Below the pieces are notes generated by a model. The model was not told the DNA's origin. It worked only from the letters and a program-made list of their open reading frames with translations, and ran no database searches. Source: Ctena decussata (lineage: Eukaryota > Mollusca > Bivalvia > Lucinida > Lucinidae). From it: a stretch of DNA of 64,000 bases. Where the stretch lies: positions 35,035,448 to 35,099,447 of the forward strand of contig OZ022510.1 of assembly GCA_963989385.1 (NCBI GenBank), read 5' to 3'. The position numbers were made by a program, and so were the translations under genes. Shown here in pieces: positions 10,895 through 22,750 of this stretch (position 1 is its first letter; each line of letters begins with the position of its first letter).

Positions 10895-11310
10895 TGTGCA
10901 CCGCGGCGGAGGGTGAGGGTGAAGGTTTGGGTCCAGTAAAACCGGTTTAAACCCCCCAGTAGTTATTACTGACCGTCCCAGGCGGTACTTTCGTTGCGGT
11001 TGCTTTTGATTTATGTTTGGTGCTGTTTAATTTATTGTGTTCTTATTTTAACCCTTCTATAATGAAAATAGAAAATAGGTAAAAATAGTTGTTAAATGTT
11101 TTCGTATAATTTTCTTAGTCTGTTGTAACCCTTCTGTTGGTCTAAATTATTTAGTTCAGTAAAGATAGCTGAGTTGCCACCTATTTGGGAAAGAGCTGCT
11201 GACTCGGCTTATCACTTGTAATTTATTGTTTGTTGGGATGTCTTTGTCAATCTTTCCCTTTGAAGTTGGGGTTAGGGTTTTGGATCTGATTCAGTCAGTT
11301 CCTGAAATGT
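10895..11310 (+). mobile_element. Old copy of a short retroposon (AGTAATTACTGACCGTTCCAAGG family)
   Basis: It shares the order GGGTGAGG, CCCCCCAGTA.TTATTACTGACCGT..C..GGCGGTA, GCTGCTGACTCGG and TCAGTTCCTG with the copies at 22766-23110 (-) and 51775-52111 (+). It is more diverged than those and has internal duplication. Confidence 0.65.
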
Positions 11311-11530
11311 AGTTACTTTTTAAAATTGGAATCGACCTACGTATACAAATATAAAAAAAAAGTATTCTTTTCTATGGCTTTTGTCACCAACTCATGTCAG
11401 GATAACTGATGAGGCTTGAGTAGCCGAAACTTAGAGGTATGACCCATGACAATGTTTTAGGACAATAACGGTTATTCTTTGAAGTGTCCCAAATTTTAGA
11501 TATTTACGGTAATTTCCTTCTTTTTTTCAG

Positions 11531-11550
11531 GTTCACCGTACCATTTTTGA
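11531..11550 (+). CDS. Gene A exon 3: terminal Cys, short C-tail and stop
   Basis: A strong polypyrimidine tract (CTTCTTTTTTTCAG) ends at 11530. The exon completes the split sixth Cys codon and then encodes S-P-Y-H-F and TGA. Exon 3 of gene B (47614) has the same phase and position with a longer tail. The total predicted product is 65 residues. Confidence 0.8.
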
Positions 11551-11628
11551 TGAGGAACATGAAGAATGAGAGACTCCGCTGTTCAGTCTGCATATCGAGT
11601 GTTTGTATTCAATGTGAAAATAATTGCG

Positions 11629-11634
11629 ATTAAA
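11629..11634 (+). terminator. Polyadenylation hexamer ATTAAA, gene A
   Basis: ATTAAA lies 79 bp after the stop codon. It is conserved with the ATTAAA at 47718 in gene B in the same context (AATAA.TGCGATTAAA). Confidence 0.6.
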
Positions 11635-12089
11635 TATTTTATATCTGAATTGTTGCCTCGGTTATGTTTCAACCTATTTCTTAATTGTTACAATATCTAC
11701 CTTCAGTGTTTCTGAGTAAATTAATGCTGTCACTTGAAAGTGATCCTAAAATAGTTTCTAAACAGCTTAAGAACTAGTGTTATCAGAGAAGTACATACTA
11801 GATAATTGTTGAATAAAACGTTGTTTTTGCTGGCGATTTCGCTGACCCCATCGAAATAGCAAGGTACAAAAGAAATCCAAATGAACTACTCAAAGACTAC
11901 AAATTGACAATTTAAGGTTGACAAGTTCAAAAGTAGGTCATTGTCACTTTGTTTCAGGAATTTGGTGTCACGCAAAAGAACCTGTATTAGAAGTTTGGGT
12001 AGAAAATATAATCTGCATGTAATTGCAAAGACAAACGTGAGGTAAAAAATCACAGGACATTGAAAAGTATGTCAAACTGACATATATAA

Positions 12090-13370
12090 ATACTATGAAC
12101 TTCAATGATTATACTTATCACGTCTCTTGCATGATGAGCCTGCATCAGATAGAATCTAAGATATAATTAAAACGCAATTATCCACGAAACAGAGGTCCAT
12201 GTAGGTCGCTGAAGGACCTCTGATAGCTGTTATGTAACTTTGCCTATTAAAGAGGTCAAGAATGTGCTTCAGGTGAATTTCAAAATTTTAATTGAAACAT
12301 GTTGCTCTGAACTCCCACTATAGACATTTTTACATTGTTATCTCCCCTAGTCTCGCAGCCCGTGATTTGGCGAGAGTTCGCGTTACTTCACATACGTGGG
12401 GCAACCCTTTGATACAGCAGCACATATCAATAGGCCTTTTGATAATAATCAAATAATGTATAAATTAAATAATTAAAAATGAGATTTATTATTATTTTAT
12501 TTACATTTTGATTTCAAACAAAACTTGAAATAAAAATAACAATAACAACAGCATAGAAAATATCTGAAATGCATGGAAAATAAATATTTCAATCAGCGTG
12601 TCATGCATCGGTAATCATTTTACACAGTGACCTATATACATGTATGTCGACAAAAAGACCCGGAAAGACGCAAAAAGGACCCAAAATAGGTCACTGTTTT
12701 ACATATCTATGATCTATTATGTCTAGCTTTTTCTCTTTTCCTTAATACTTCTTACATGTTTTGATATTTATTCATAGTTTTATTTTTATATAATCTGCTG
12801 CTTTCTTATACCAGTGACCAATATAGGTATCTGTATAGGTCACTGCTTACACATTTAATTTCAGAAGTAATTTTCTTACCTATGTTGTACGTATAAAAAA
12901 ATTTTGTATTTTCAATCATGCAACTAGGCATTTCGTAATGATCACAACAGTTATGAATTCGTAGTAAATATTAAATGGATGTTTTGCATATTTATTTATT
13001 TATTTATTTATTTATACTGAAATCAAATTAGTTTTTAGGAAATAAGTTCCGGATTCCGATTTTCTGAAGTGAAGCAGCTAGCCAGTTTTACTTTTCCGGT
13101 TTCTCGAAATGCGAAAATTGAATGCTTCTAGGTGTTTTTAATGTGTCCTTTACTTTTATAATATTAATAATAATAGTATTTTTATTATGTTTTTTTTTGT
13201 TCCTGCCATTATGTCATTTACTATCTAAAACGTGAAAACTAGTAGGTTTTGAATGTGTCTAGAATATTATTAATAATAAAAGTACAAGTTATCATTCTTG
13301 TTATTTCTATTACAAGTATTGCATTAACAACCGTTCTTGCAAGTAAACTTGTTCTGGATAAATGAGTATG
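12090..13370. other. AT-rich intergenic stretch with small repeats
   Basis: No gene is seen. A 70-bp foldback lies at 12624-12694 (CAGTGACCTAT and ATAGGTCACTG), a (TTTA)n microsatellite at 12991-13015, and an ATTATTAATAATA-rich tract at 13150-13290. Confidence 0.5.
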
Positions 13371-13379
13371 ATTTGCCGT

Positions 13380-13800
13380 CCGATATGCGATGAAAATAAT
13401 GGTTGGTTGGCTGTTTTGGGTTTAGCGGCCCTTTGAGACAGTAGTTTATATCGGGGTCATCTCCTAGAGAGAGGGGGAGGGGGCGGAGAAAAAGAGAATA
13501 TAGATGAGGAAAAAAAATCCAAACAACCCCCATCCGCCCGTACTGCAAGCACAGTAGGCCTTTGCCCAATTTTATCCAAATAAGTAGGGCGCCCCGGCAC
13601 TGGACGTTATAACCAACACCATCGCCCGACTGCCCGCCTGCAATGAAATTGAAATCGTCAACATTAAAGGGCAATTATGAAGGTGCTTTTTTTATTACAG
13701 AAATGAAAACGGTTGTCTCTTAGCAACTGAGAACCGAAAATTGCATCAAATTATCATTCATAGTTTTCGAGATAAGTTTATTAGTTTATTAACGTCTCAC
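13380..13800 (-). mobile_element. SINE-type repeat (family 2), copy 1
   Basis: It forms a ~410-bp direct repeat with 17436-17835. Read on the minus strand it contains CCAGTGCCGGGGCGCCCTAC, CCTACTGTGCTTGCAGTACG and TTTGAGACAG-type words, with a CCAACCAACC tail. The same core is found at 39028-39253 (+), where a target duplication proves mobility. The downstream 120 bp (GTTGTCTCTTAGCAACTGAG) is also duplicated, so the copy pair shares flanking sequence. Confidence 0.7.
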
Positions 13801-13829
13801 CAATTCTACATACATCCCAGCTTACCAGA

Positions 13830-16675
13830 AACGTTACCGCTACGTTTGTGTATGGTTGTATGAAGGTTTGATTGAGGCAAACGTTTAGTGAACGTTGTTT
13901 CAACGTTTGAACATGTTCCATGCTCCGGAGTATAGTTGGAGTCAACATTTTATGAACGTTGCTGCAACGTTATGTTTTTCCGCCCTAATAAGCGTATCCC
14001 ATCGGCGCTTTTATGAATATGTAACACATTTCATGCCAGTTTGAAGACTATTGCATAATTAATGCCCCTTTTCATTCTGAAATGTGTATTTCCTTGATTT
14101 CCATGGGTGCCAACTTTTTCCAAAAAAGCTGCACGAGCCTTCTTAATTATGTAAATATAGGTAATCTAAAGGTGTCCCGTTAAGATAACAAAAGTCTTGA
14201 AAGAGACAGATACTTACTCAGTTCCAAATTGAATTTTGATTAATCGAATTTAATTAATCGAATTTAATCACTAAGATAAATCAAGTGCGTTTAATGATGC
14301 TTTTTTAACGCAAGCGAACCAAGAAAATCTACTTTTTGAAGCTGAAATACTAAAAAACTATCGCTTCCTTTCTTTCCAAATTTCAGATTTTAAACAAAGG
14401 CAGAAATTGGAATTCACATCAGGTACACAATTAGCTATTTTATGCGAGTATTTTTTCCAATAGCTTGTAATCTAATAGCTTGTAGGTTATGAATAAGCAT
14501 ATTTTCCCGATCGACCTGTTTTCTTGTTAGGTAATGTTTAGCTGCAATGCAGATTCTACCGTTTTCATCTTATATCATTTAATTGTCACATATTTCCGCG
14601 ACCCTTTATTGCGTGCATGCCAGTATTCCAAATACACGGGATACAGAGGAGCCTTTTCATCGGAAGTTCCACTCATTTTCTTTCCTAAATTTTCAAAAAA
14701 GATCTGAAAATTAAAATTTGTTATTGCCAGCTATGTTTTTACTTGAAGTTTTAAAATTAAAATTTAGTCTGGAGAAACGTTTCCTAAACATTTCTGCAAC
14801 GTTGCTGCAAAACTTATTTCTAATGGAGAAACGTTTCTTACCTACGAGACAAAGTTTATTCTATTTTTAGCGGTGCTGGAAAATTCTGTCTTGCCCATGT
14901 GCTGGGACAACTCACACGTGCTTGAATTCCGTGTGTCACTACTCGCTCTATGAAATGCGATAAGCACGGCTCGGCGATTCTATACTTTATGAATCATTTT
15001 TTAAAGCAATGAATTGTCTCAAAAAATCCCAAGAAAGAAATTCATTCCTCATAATTCTATCATTATTTGTTTCTATGTCGTAACGTCGAAAAAAAATCCG
15101 AAATACATGTAATCAATGTTTCAAACAAACGATCTCGAGGGTGCCGCCATTTTGAAGATGTAACCAACAAACGTTTGAAATAACGTTGACGTAACGTCCC
15201 AATTAACGTCATACACGCGCTTGCTGTAGTAGTCTCAATACAACTTTTGCTCTTTATTATGAATTTCAATTAGAAATTCCAAAAATGCAGATTTGTCAAT
15301 GATGAAGTCGGAAGAGAAACTGCTGTTAAGCAATTATTACTTGTTTGTTCACACCAGGAGCCATGTGGCTTACACGGTTGTACTACTTACAGTTGTACAC
15401 GTTCGCATGAAATAATAGTTCTCCGTTCAATTTGAAATAATTATTATCGTAGGTAAGAAAAATAATCAATCATTGGTCTCCGATAAGAGCAGGGAAATCC
15501 CACCCCTCGGGCACAAGGGGTGTGTCGGAAGTTCAGCAACGCTCGTTTCCGATACACGCCGTGTGCCTTCCTCTCCGCATCGGAGACCATAGATAGATTC
15601 TATATTTCTAAGTTTATTCCAAGTTTATTTAGATACTCAGGCTATACATATAACTACATGAGTTTCAATTATTAGAAATATTAGGTCTATGGCGGCGCAA
15701 TGACTCGAAGATAATCGAGGCAAAGAGGGCAACAGGAGTTGTAAAGTACTACACGGTTGTACTACGATGTTTACAAACCTTCATTCATTCATAAAATCTG
15801 TAATGCCGAACTTCAGATCATGCAAAAGGCGAGCTTCGAGCTTGGCGAAGCGCGTTAATCCACGTCAACAGCTATTTTTCTTATCTTTGAGAATCGAAAA
15901 AACAATAAATCAAAATCATTCCTTGGAAATTGGCCCTTAAAATATTTAGGTAAGTGAATTACAGCCTTTCTTAGGTAATGGTAGTTTGTCCAGATAATCT
16001 TTAAGTCATCTCGAGCCAGCTACTTCTACAATGTACAAACGTCAATATGAAGCTCCAGTTTAAAGGGGCCATCATGCAACGAATGCTCTATGACAAAACA
16101 GTTAACATTTGTAAAACCTTTCTGCAACGTTATTCAAAACCTTATTCAAAATGGAGAAATGTTTCAATCTTTCTGCAACGTAAAACCCCTATTCCACTGG
16201 ACGGCACTTCTGCTGCGCTTCAAACTTTGGGATATAACGAATAGTAGCATAAGCTGCAGCGAAGCAGCAGAAGCTTCTAGGTCGCAGTAAAAGTGTATCT
16301 GAAGCGCCATCATCGCCAAGTCACGGCGTTTGTTTTGATCTTGCTCAAACAATTTTTTTGACCCCTTCCCCGGCCCACCCCTCTTGATCCGGCACTGCGG
16401 TTGCAAGAAAGTTTTTTGCAACGTTACATGAGGACGTTTAGAAATCCCAAATGAAACTATCCAAATAAGCCTATATAAAGCCTCAAATCAAAACGTTTTC
16501 ATCACCAAAACACAACGTTGCCACAACGTTTTATTGCAACGTTTTATGAAAACGTTTAGAAATCCCAAATAAAACCATCCAAAAAACCCTACATAAAATC
16601 AAAAATCAAAACGTTTTCATAACCAAAATATAACGTTGCACCAACGTTGCAACAACGTTATTTTGTTAGTTGGAA
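13830..16675. repeat. AACGTT-rich repeat region
   Basis: Clusters of AACGTT, CAACGTTGC and AAACGTTT recur at 13835-13970, 14775-14830, 15165-15200, 16060-16180 and especially 16410-16670. In the last cluster a unit of about 110 bp (AACGTTTAGAAATCCCAAAT..AACC) appears at least twice. A hairpin with GGTCTCCGAT arms lies at 15476-15590. No coding region is recognised. Confidence 0.6.
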
Positions 16676-16799
16676 CAATATCATAGATTTTCTATATCTA
16701 TCATAAAAGTAAAATTGCCGTTCAATAATGAACTATGAGAGACGAATTAAGCCAATAGGAAAAACCTATCTACGTCTACTATATTAAAACACACTTAGA

Positions 16800-17420
16800 T
16801 CAAAAATATATGAGCGTGCTCTGTGCCGGCTGTATCCCTTACCAGGTCACAAAACAGAATCCGTCTGGCGGGAAATACCATTTACTGGAACCAAGGTCCC
16901 CGGCCCGCCGGATCCGTCATGTCGACACACAAGGCACAGCCGGCTCAGAGCAATCCTAAATCACATCATATATATACACCATACACTTGAGATGTGAACA
17001 TACTATGTGCCAGTCACATCCATAATCGAATAAGGGAGGGCAAAAGACCATGTGGCGGAACCAATGTCCAGACAGCACGTCTTTTGCCCCCGGAGCCACC
17101 ATTACAAGAAACAAGGCACATCCACCCCAGAGCAAATCTAAACATAACCTTATAGTCTTCAGTGTGTTTAGGATCAAAATAAATGTATGACTAACATTGT
17201 AAAAGGTCATTTCAACTAAACAAGGAAGTAGTCTTACCAATACCATTTAAGTACATCCACCAAACACACAAGTGGACCAGAAGACCGATCCCGTGAGTCA
17301 TCATGTACTGACTCACCATGAAACTGATACTGGAGTGTCATATAGGCATACTACTCCACGTACCACACCCGTGTCTCACAGAATCATGTGCCAAGAGCAT
17401 ACGGGGGTCCACATGTGCCA
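16800..17420. repeat. Degenerate ~230-bp tandem repeat
   Basis: Units begin near 16815 and 17000. They share the order GTGC(C)..CC(A/G)..., 'ctggaaccaaggtcc/cggaaccaatgtcc', 'acaaggcaca' and 'cagagcaa(t/a)cctaaa'. A weaker third unit follows to about 17420. The family is unknown. Confidence 0.5.
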
Positions 17421-17435
17421 GGCGGATGTATAATA

Positions 17436-17835
17436 CCGATATGCGATGGAATTAATGGTTGGTTGGCTGCTTTGGGTTTATCGGCCCTTTGAGACAGTAT
17501 TTCATTCTATATCGGGGCCATCTCCCAGAAAGAGAGGGAGGGGGAAGAGAAAACATAGACGAGGAAAACAAACACCCAAACAACCCCCATCCGCCCTTAC
17601 TGCAAGCACAGTAGCCCTTGCCCACTTTTATCCAAATTAGTTGGGCACCCCGGCACTGGAAGTTATAACCAGCACCATCGCCTGACCGCCACCCCTGCAA
17701 TAAAATTAAAATCGTCAACATTAAAGGGCAATTATGAAGGTGCTTTTCTTATTACAGAAATGCAAACGGTTGTCTCTTAGCAACTGAGTACCGAAAATTG
17801 CATCAAATTATCCTTAAAAGTTTTCGAGATATGAA
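17436..17835 (-). mobile_element. SINE-type repeat (family 2), copy 2
   Basis: Near-identical to 13380-13800, including the downstream GGTGCTTTTCTTATTACAGAAA. This copy has fewer changes in the core CCGGCACTGGAAGTTATAAC. It is non-coding. Confidence 0.7.
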
Positions 17836-17839
17836 GAGT

Positions 17840-18412
17840 TGAATCTGTAGATTTTATGCCATCTAACAACCATTTTGAGCTGCCTCATTAATATTCATAA
17901 GGTCTTCGATGACGTCATCGATGAACACTGAAATTTTAAATACATTTAAGGTTTTTCAATTGTCAAATATTTTCTTGTTCAACGTTCCAAAATGGTAAAA
18001 GAATGTGTTGTGGTTTTAGTGATACTTAAAACGACCTCCCGAATTCACAATATTGCTTATGTTTGCGATTTAAGCAGTTAAATGTCAAATTTAAATATTT
18101 AATTAAAATTGTTTGGGAAAGCGCTCCTCATTCGATTTACTCTGCGTGTCTTTCGTAAACTTGTGTCAATGTCTGTGTGTATGTGCTCCTTTCCCTCTTC
18201 TTTTGAGAGCGGAACGTGGGATTTGATTGTATTAATTCCTGATCATTGCCTATGTTTTTACTTATTGAGTCCGGACAAAGACATAACAACCCATAACAGC
18301 ATAGTAAAATACAAAAATAAACATGTACAAATAGCTGTATTAATGTTTACCTTTCACTGAAAGTATAAACTGCGACCCACCTGCAAAAAAAGAAGCGTCT
18401 AAATTTAAGGCT
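17840..18412. other. Intergenic, nothing recognised
   Basis: An open frame at 18109-18360 has no recognisable domain, splice context or paralogue. I see no other structure. Confidence 0.4.
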
Positions 18413-18794
18413 TGTGAATATGGCATGTCAAACGTTGCATTATTCGATATTTTTATATTTGTAGTTGATTTTCTTTCATTTGTATCGTATATTATTTTCA
18501 TATTTCTGTCCAATCTCTGTTCGTTACAATTTTATAATCGATAATTTGTATTCAATACATCTTCATTTCTTTTGTATAAATTTTGTTTTTATTCTATATT
18601 GGATTATTTCTATTTAATAATTAGTGGTTTATATGCTAGACTGTTTCATTACTATTCAATGACTTTTGTTTATATTCTATATTTTTCATTTACATTCTAA
18701 AAAAACTATATTTGTATTGTATAATTGTGATTTGCATTTTTTAAACGGATCATGTTTGATTCTGTGGAAGAACATGACAGGAAGGTTAGCATAG

Positions 18795-19140
18795 GTGGCT
18801 TAAATATTACCAATCTGCGGTTTGCCATTGCATAGACGCTGTAGCTGAGGAGGAACAGGAACTAGAAGCCCTTGTTGCACAAGGTATAAGCTAGAGATCA
18901 GTTCTGAGAAGATCAAACTAACGACAAACAGCATCAATGGCATCCAGAGGGATATCAAGGTTAAAGGACACAAGCTTAACAGTTACAAGCTTCAAGTACC
19001 GTTGAGCAGTTGTCTCAAATGATGGCTCTAAACAGGAGGTTCTCTCAAGGATGCTATAAGCCACTTCAGGTGTTACAAAGCTAATACCAACTCGGAGAGA
19101 TAACATATCTCTTGGATCAAAGGTAAAACTTCTGCGCTAC
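18795..19140 (+). pseudogene. Non-LTR retrotransposon reverse-transcriptase relic
   Basis: Translated across frames, the sequence shows T-N-L-R-F-A followed by a broken catalytic site (the expected D-D of the FADD box reads I-A-stop). It then shows DAVAEEEQELEALV, an E-I-S-S-E-K-like block, an N-S-I-N-G block and V-S-N-D-G-S-K-Q-E-V-L-S-R, ending near ISLGSKVKLL. This order (palm catalytic loop, thumb) is typical of LINE reverse transcriptase. It is 5' and 3' truncated and frameshifted, and lies inside the 18413-21891 element. Confidence 0.75.
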
Positions 19141-19339
19141 CTTGTCATTGGCTCTTGTAACTTTCAAAGTGTAATTTCATAGTTTTTATGCTTTCACAGT
19201 TGCAGCTAGTATTTAGCGATACAATCTATCATCATAGACACTTATACACGATTTGTTTAATGAATAAAATTGAAGGTCTTGCTACCTAAAATTGTTCCGA
19301 AGTGTAGTTAGTTCCCTAAGGTATAGTCTTAGCTTTGTA

Positions 19340-21038
19340 GCTCACCTGAGCCAGCGGCTCCTGGAGTGCTTATTGGATGGTAAGGCCCCGTCGTCCGTCG
19401 TCGTCCGTCCGTCCGTCCAGAATTTCAAACGACTTCTCCTCTGAAACCGCTGGGCCGATTGTAACGAAATTTAATATGTAGCTCTAGGGGACTTCGGAAC
19501 GAACAGTTATTCAAACGGACTTTGTTACATGACCAACATAGCCGCCACGCCCATATATGAGAAAAATCTATATAAAAAACTTCTTCTTCAGAACCAAAAA
19601 AAAATTTTGCTTTCGGAAGCTTTTATATGGAAAAATGCTAGAACGTAAGATATCTTGGAAACTATCAAAGATTTTGACCTGAAAATTGTGAGTATATGAA
19701 TATGTATGCGTACAAAAGGTCAAGGTCATTCTTTGACTTTTGACCCTGGTTTCTCATATTTTGACAATTTACACATCTCCTCAAAAGCCACTGGCCCGAT
19801 TGTAACCAAATTTCTTGTTGAGCATTTAAGGGGCGGGGGAACGAAAATTTGTTCAAACGGTCCAATTCACATGGCCAACATGGCCCATTGCCTATATATG
19901 GTAAAACTTTTAAAATTCTTCATCTCCAGAACCAATAGACCCGATGGCCTTGAAACTTGGTAAGTAGCATCAGGTACACAAGTACTACCAAGATTGTGTA
20001 AATTATGATCTTGGGTTGATCTTGACCTTTTTTACGGTAAGGTCAAATTTACTTTCTGTAGCTTTTAATCATTTCTAATCTTTTATCATTATTTATATGG
20101 AAAAATCTTGAACACAAGATTTCTTATAAACTATTGAAGATTTTAACCTTAAAATTGTGCGTACATGAAAACATATGCGCACAAGAGGTCAAGGTCATTT
20201 TTTGACCTTTGGTCCTGGTTTCTCATATTTTGACAATTTCACACATCTCCTCAAAAGCCACTGGGCCAATTGTAACCGAATTTCATGTAGAGCCTCTACA
20301 TGAGCCTCTAGTGGGCTGGGGAAAAAATCTGTTCAAACGTTCTAGTCACATGACCAATATGGCCGCCACGCCCATATATGGTAAAACCTTTGAAATTTTC
20401 TTCTCCAGAACAGTAGGCGGATGGCTTTGAAACTTGGTATGTAGCATCAGGTACACGAGTACTACCAAGATTGTTCAAATTATAACCTTGGGTTGACTTT
20501 GATCTATTTTTCTGTTGTTGTTTTTTTATTTATTTGTTGTTGTTTTTTTCGGTAAGGTCAAATTTGCTTTCTTTAGCTGTTATATGAGAAACTGCTAGAA
20601 CATAAGATTTCTTGGAAACTTTTGAAGATTTGACCTGAAAATTGATGTATATATAGTCATCTTAATGAGTACATGAAAATTGATATGTACAAGAGGCCAA
20701 GTTCATTCGTCGACCTTTGACCCTGGTCGCTCATATTGTGACAATTTCACAAATCTCCTCAAAAGCCACTGGGCCAAAAAGGGTATATAAGTCGTCTTTG
20801 TTAGTACATGGAAAATTGGCGGGTACAAGAGGTCAAGGTCATACTTTTACCTCTGACCTATGTCTCTCATATTTTGACTATCTCCTCAAAAGCCACTGGG
20901 CTAATCGTAAACAAATTTCATGCACAGCATCCAGGGGAGGATGGAACGAAAATTTATTCAAGCGGTCTAGGTCACATTACCTACATGGCAACCATACTCA
21001 GGTGAATGATTCAGGGCCTCGTGGCCCTCTGGTTATTT
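19340..21038 (-). mobile_element. Hairpin-ended (Helitron-like) element with internal tandem repeats
   Basis: The left end TAGCTCACCTGAGCCAGCGG is the inverse of the right terminus of the element at 41512-43651. The right end (GGGCCTCGTGGCCCTCT) is the inverse of that element's left terminus. The two are therefore opposite-oriented copies of one family. The body has 3-4 diverged units of about 450 bp with AGGTCAAGGTCATT, CTCAAAAGCCACTGGGCC and ATGGCCGCCACGCCCATATA. Confidence 0.75.
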
Positions 21039-21891
21039 ATTATTACTCTAACCGTGTGATATGTAGATGGTGAGACTGTAAAGGCAGGACTGATAAAAGT
21101 TCCGGTAACTAGACTTACCCAGTTTTTCTTAGCCAATGAAATACTATTCAACAATGTAAACAAATAAATTGTACAATACAAATGTGAGACTATAATTGAA
21201 TATAAATAGTTGTCTTAATGAATGCAAATGCGACAATATATATAATAGAAATCAACCAGTATAAGAGTATGAAATAAAGCAATCTACAAATATAAAAGGA
21301 AAACATTAAATAGAAACAACAGCTACTAAATACAAATCTAGAATTATTGAACAGACCTTAAATATATAATAGAAATGAAACAACTTAGAATAGAAATCAA
21401 ATAAGATCGAAAGCTAATACGAACATATCAAATATAAATCACATGGTACAGAACGTAAATATCGAAATATAAGATATGAATTCAGGAATATACAAAAGAA
21501 ATGAAATAAATGTGAGATAAAAATTAAGAAACGTCTAATACAAACTCGACAATATTAAATGCAAATCACAATTATATATTACAGTAATTTAGAATATAAA
21601 TGCAAAGTATGGGATATAAACGAAGGTCAGTGAATAGTAATGAAACAATCTAGCATACAAAACATTAGTTCTTAAGTAGAAATAATCGAATATAGAATAA
21701 AAATAAAACTTGTACAATAGAAATAAAGAGATATTGAATATAAATGATCGATTATAGAATTGAAACAATAATATATACAATCGAAATGAATGGAGATTGA
21801 ATACAAAATAAAATTTACAATGCAACGAAAGACAATCAAATAAAAATATAAAAATGTCGAATAATGCAACGTTGGACATGCCATATGTGAA

Positions 21892-22750
21892 TCACAGCAT
21901 ACATGTAACCACTATTTTTTTATTTTTTTTGTCGTAATATGTAGCGTGCAGTGATGTGGCTATGAAATGACTGTGTCACAGTTTTAAAGTTCGTTTCTGA
22001 TCATTTTTGTGCTTATATTTCGCCTTTGCCGAAGGCGCTAAAACTTTACAATGTAACAAAGACCACAGACTTACAACGATCTGTCATCAGTTGGTTCAAA
22101 AGCTCATCAAGAATTGCGTTGTCTTGTTATATAACTTGCCGACTTTTAAAAAAAATCTTATTTTATCTTATCAAAGTTTAAATTCACAAGTTTTTGGAAA
22201 ATGCATCATTCAACGCATTGCCAGTCGCGAAGGCCACCACTGGTACGCTACGTTCGTATTTGTTGGTGACCTAGTTTGAGGATCTCTTACAGCCACACGT
22301 TATAGTCTGTTTCACAAAGTAAAATCAGTATCATACCGACATTTACCCCTAGGTTACTTAAGATATAGAATCACTAAGCACTATGTCGGTTAGAAGATAT
22401 TAAAAAAATGTAGCAAAAATTGCCACCACTGGTCGCCTGCTGGGGTGATACATTCAGGAACACAGTTTATTTTGGTGACATTTATTCAATATTTCCACAT
22501 TAAGTTATAATAAAATGGTCTGACAACGTTATTTATCCCTTTGTTGTGTATCAAATAATATCAATGTTTATCCTTTCTTAAACTATCTATCACTGTTCAG
22601 AAACAATTTCTCCTTTGAATGTCCTCTTCAGGATATTTCTTCACTCTGGCTGTCCATCTACTCTAATCTCTCTAGTAACCAACGTCATAATAACGTTACG
22701 TAACGTCAGATGACGTAACGTCAAAAGACATAGAAGTAATTTAACTCAGT
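21892..22750. other. Intergenic, nothing recognised
   Basis: An open frame at 22007-22279 (+) resembles nothing I know. An ACGTAACGTCA-rich stretch lies at 22680-22725. Confidence 0.4.

Larger units (their letters stand above)
350..12090 (+). repeat. Segmental duplication, copy A (contains gene A)
   Basis: This stretch is paralogous to about 30798-48900. Collinear anchors are the AT-rich 5' flank (ATATGACAAATC near 390 and 30845), the promoter block (660-1260 and 31540-32100), the three exons, the first bases of each intron, and the 3' flank (11580-12060 and 47690-48880). The introns have otherwise been remodelled by independent insertions. The boundaries are where I can no longer align by eye, so they are approximate. 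Confidence 0.8.
18413..21891. mobile_element. 3.47-kb element with ~325-bp terminal inverted repeats and TGTGAA target duplication
   Basis: The left end TATGGCATGTC (18419) and right end GACATGCCATA (21885) are inverted. The inversion continues for about 325 bp (18419-18743 against 21557-21885) through TTGCATTATTCGA and ATAATTGTGATTTGCAT. TGTGAA flanks both sides (18413-18418 and 21886-21891). The arms are AT-rich and made of degenerate AATAGAAAT-type words, which also fill 21090-21556. The interior carries a dead LINE fragment and a Helitron-like insertion and no transposase I can see. It is a non-autonomous DNA element of unknown superfamily. Confidence 0.85.

Noticed and set aside
21589..21884. 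Overlapping hydrophobic, Tyr/Phe-rich open frames on the minus strand
   Set aside because: They arise from the low-complexity AT-rich terminal inverted repeat of the 18413-21891 element.
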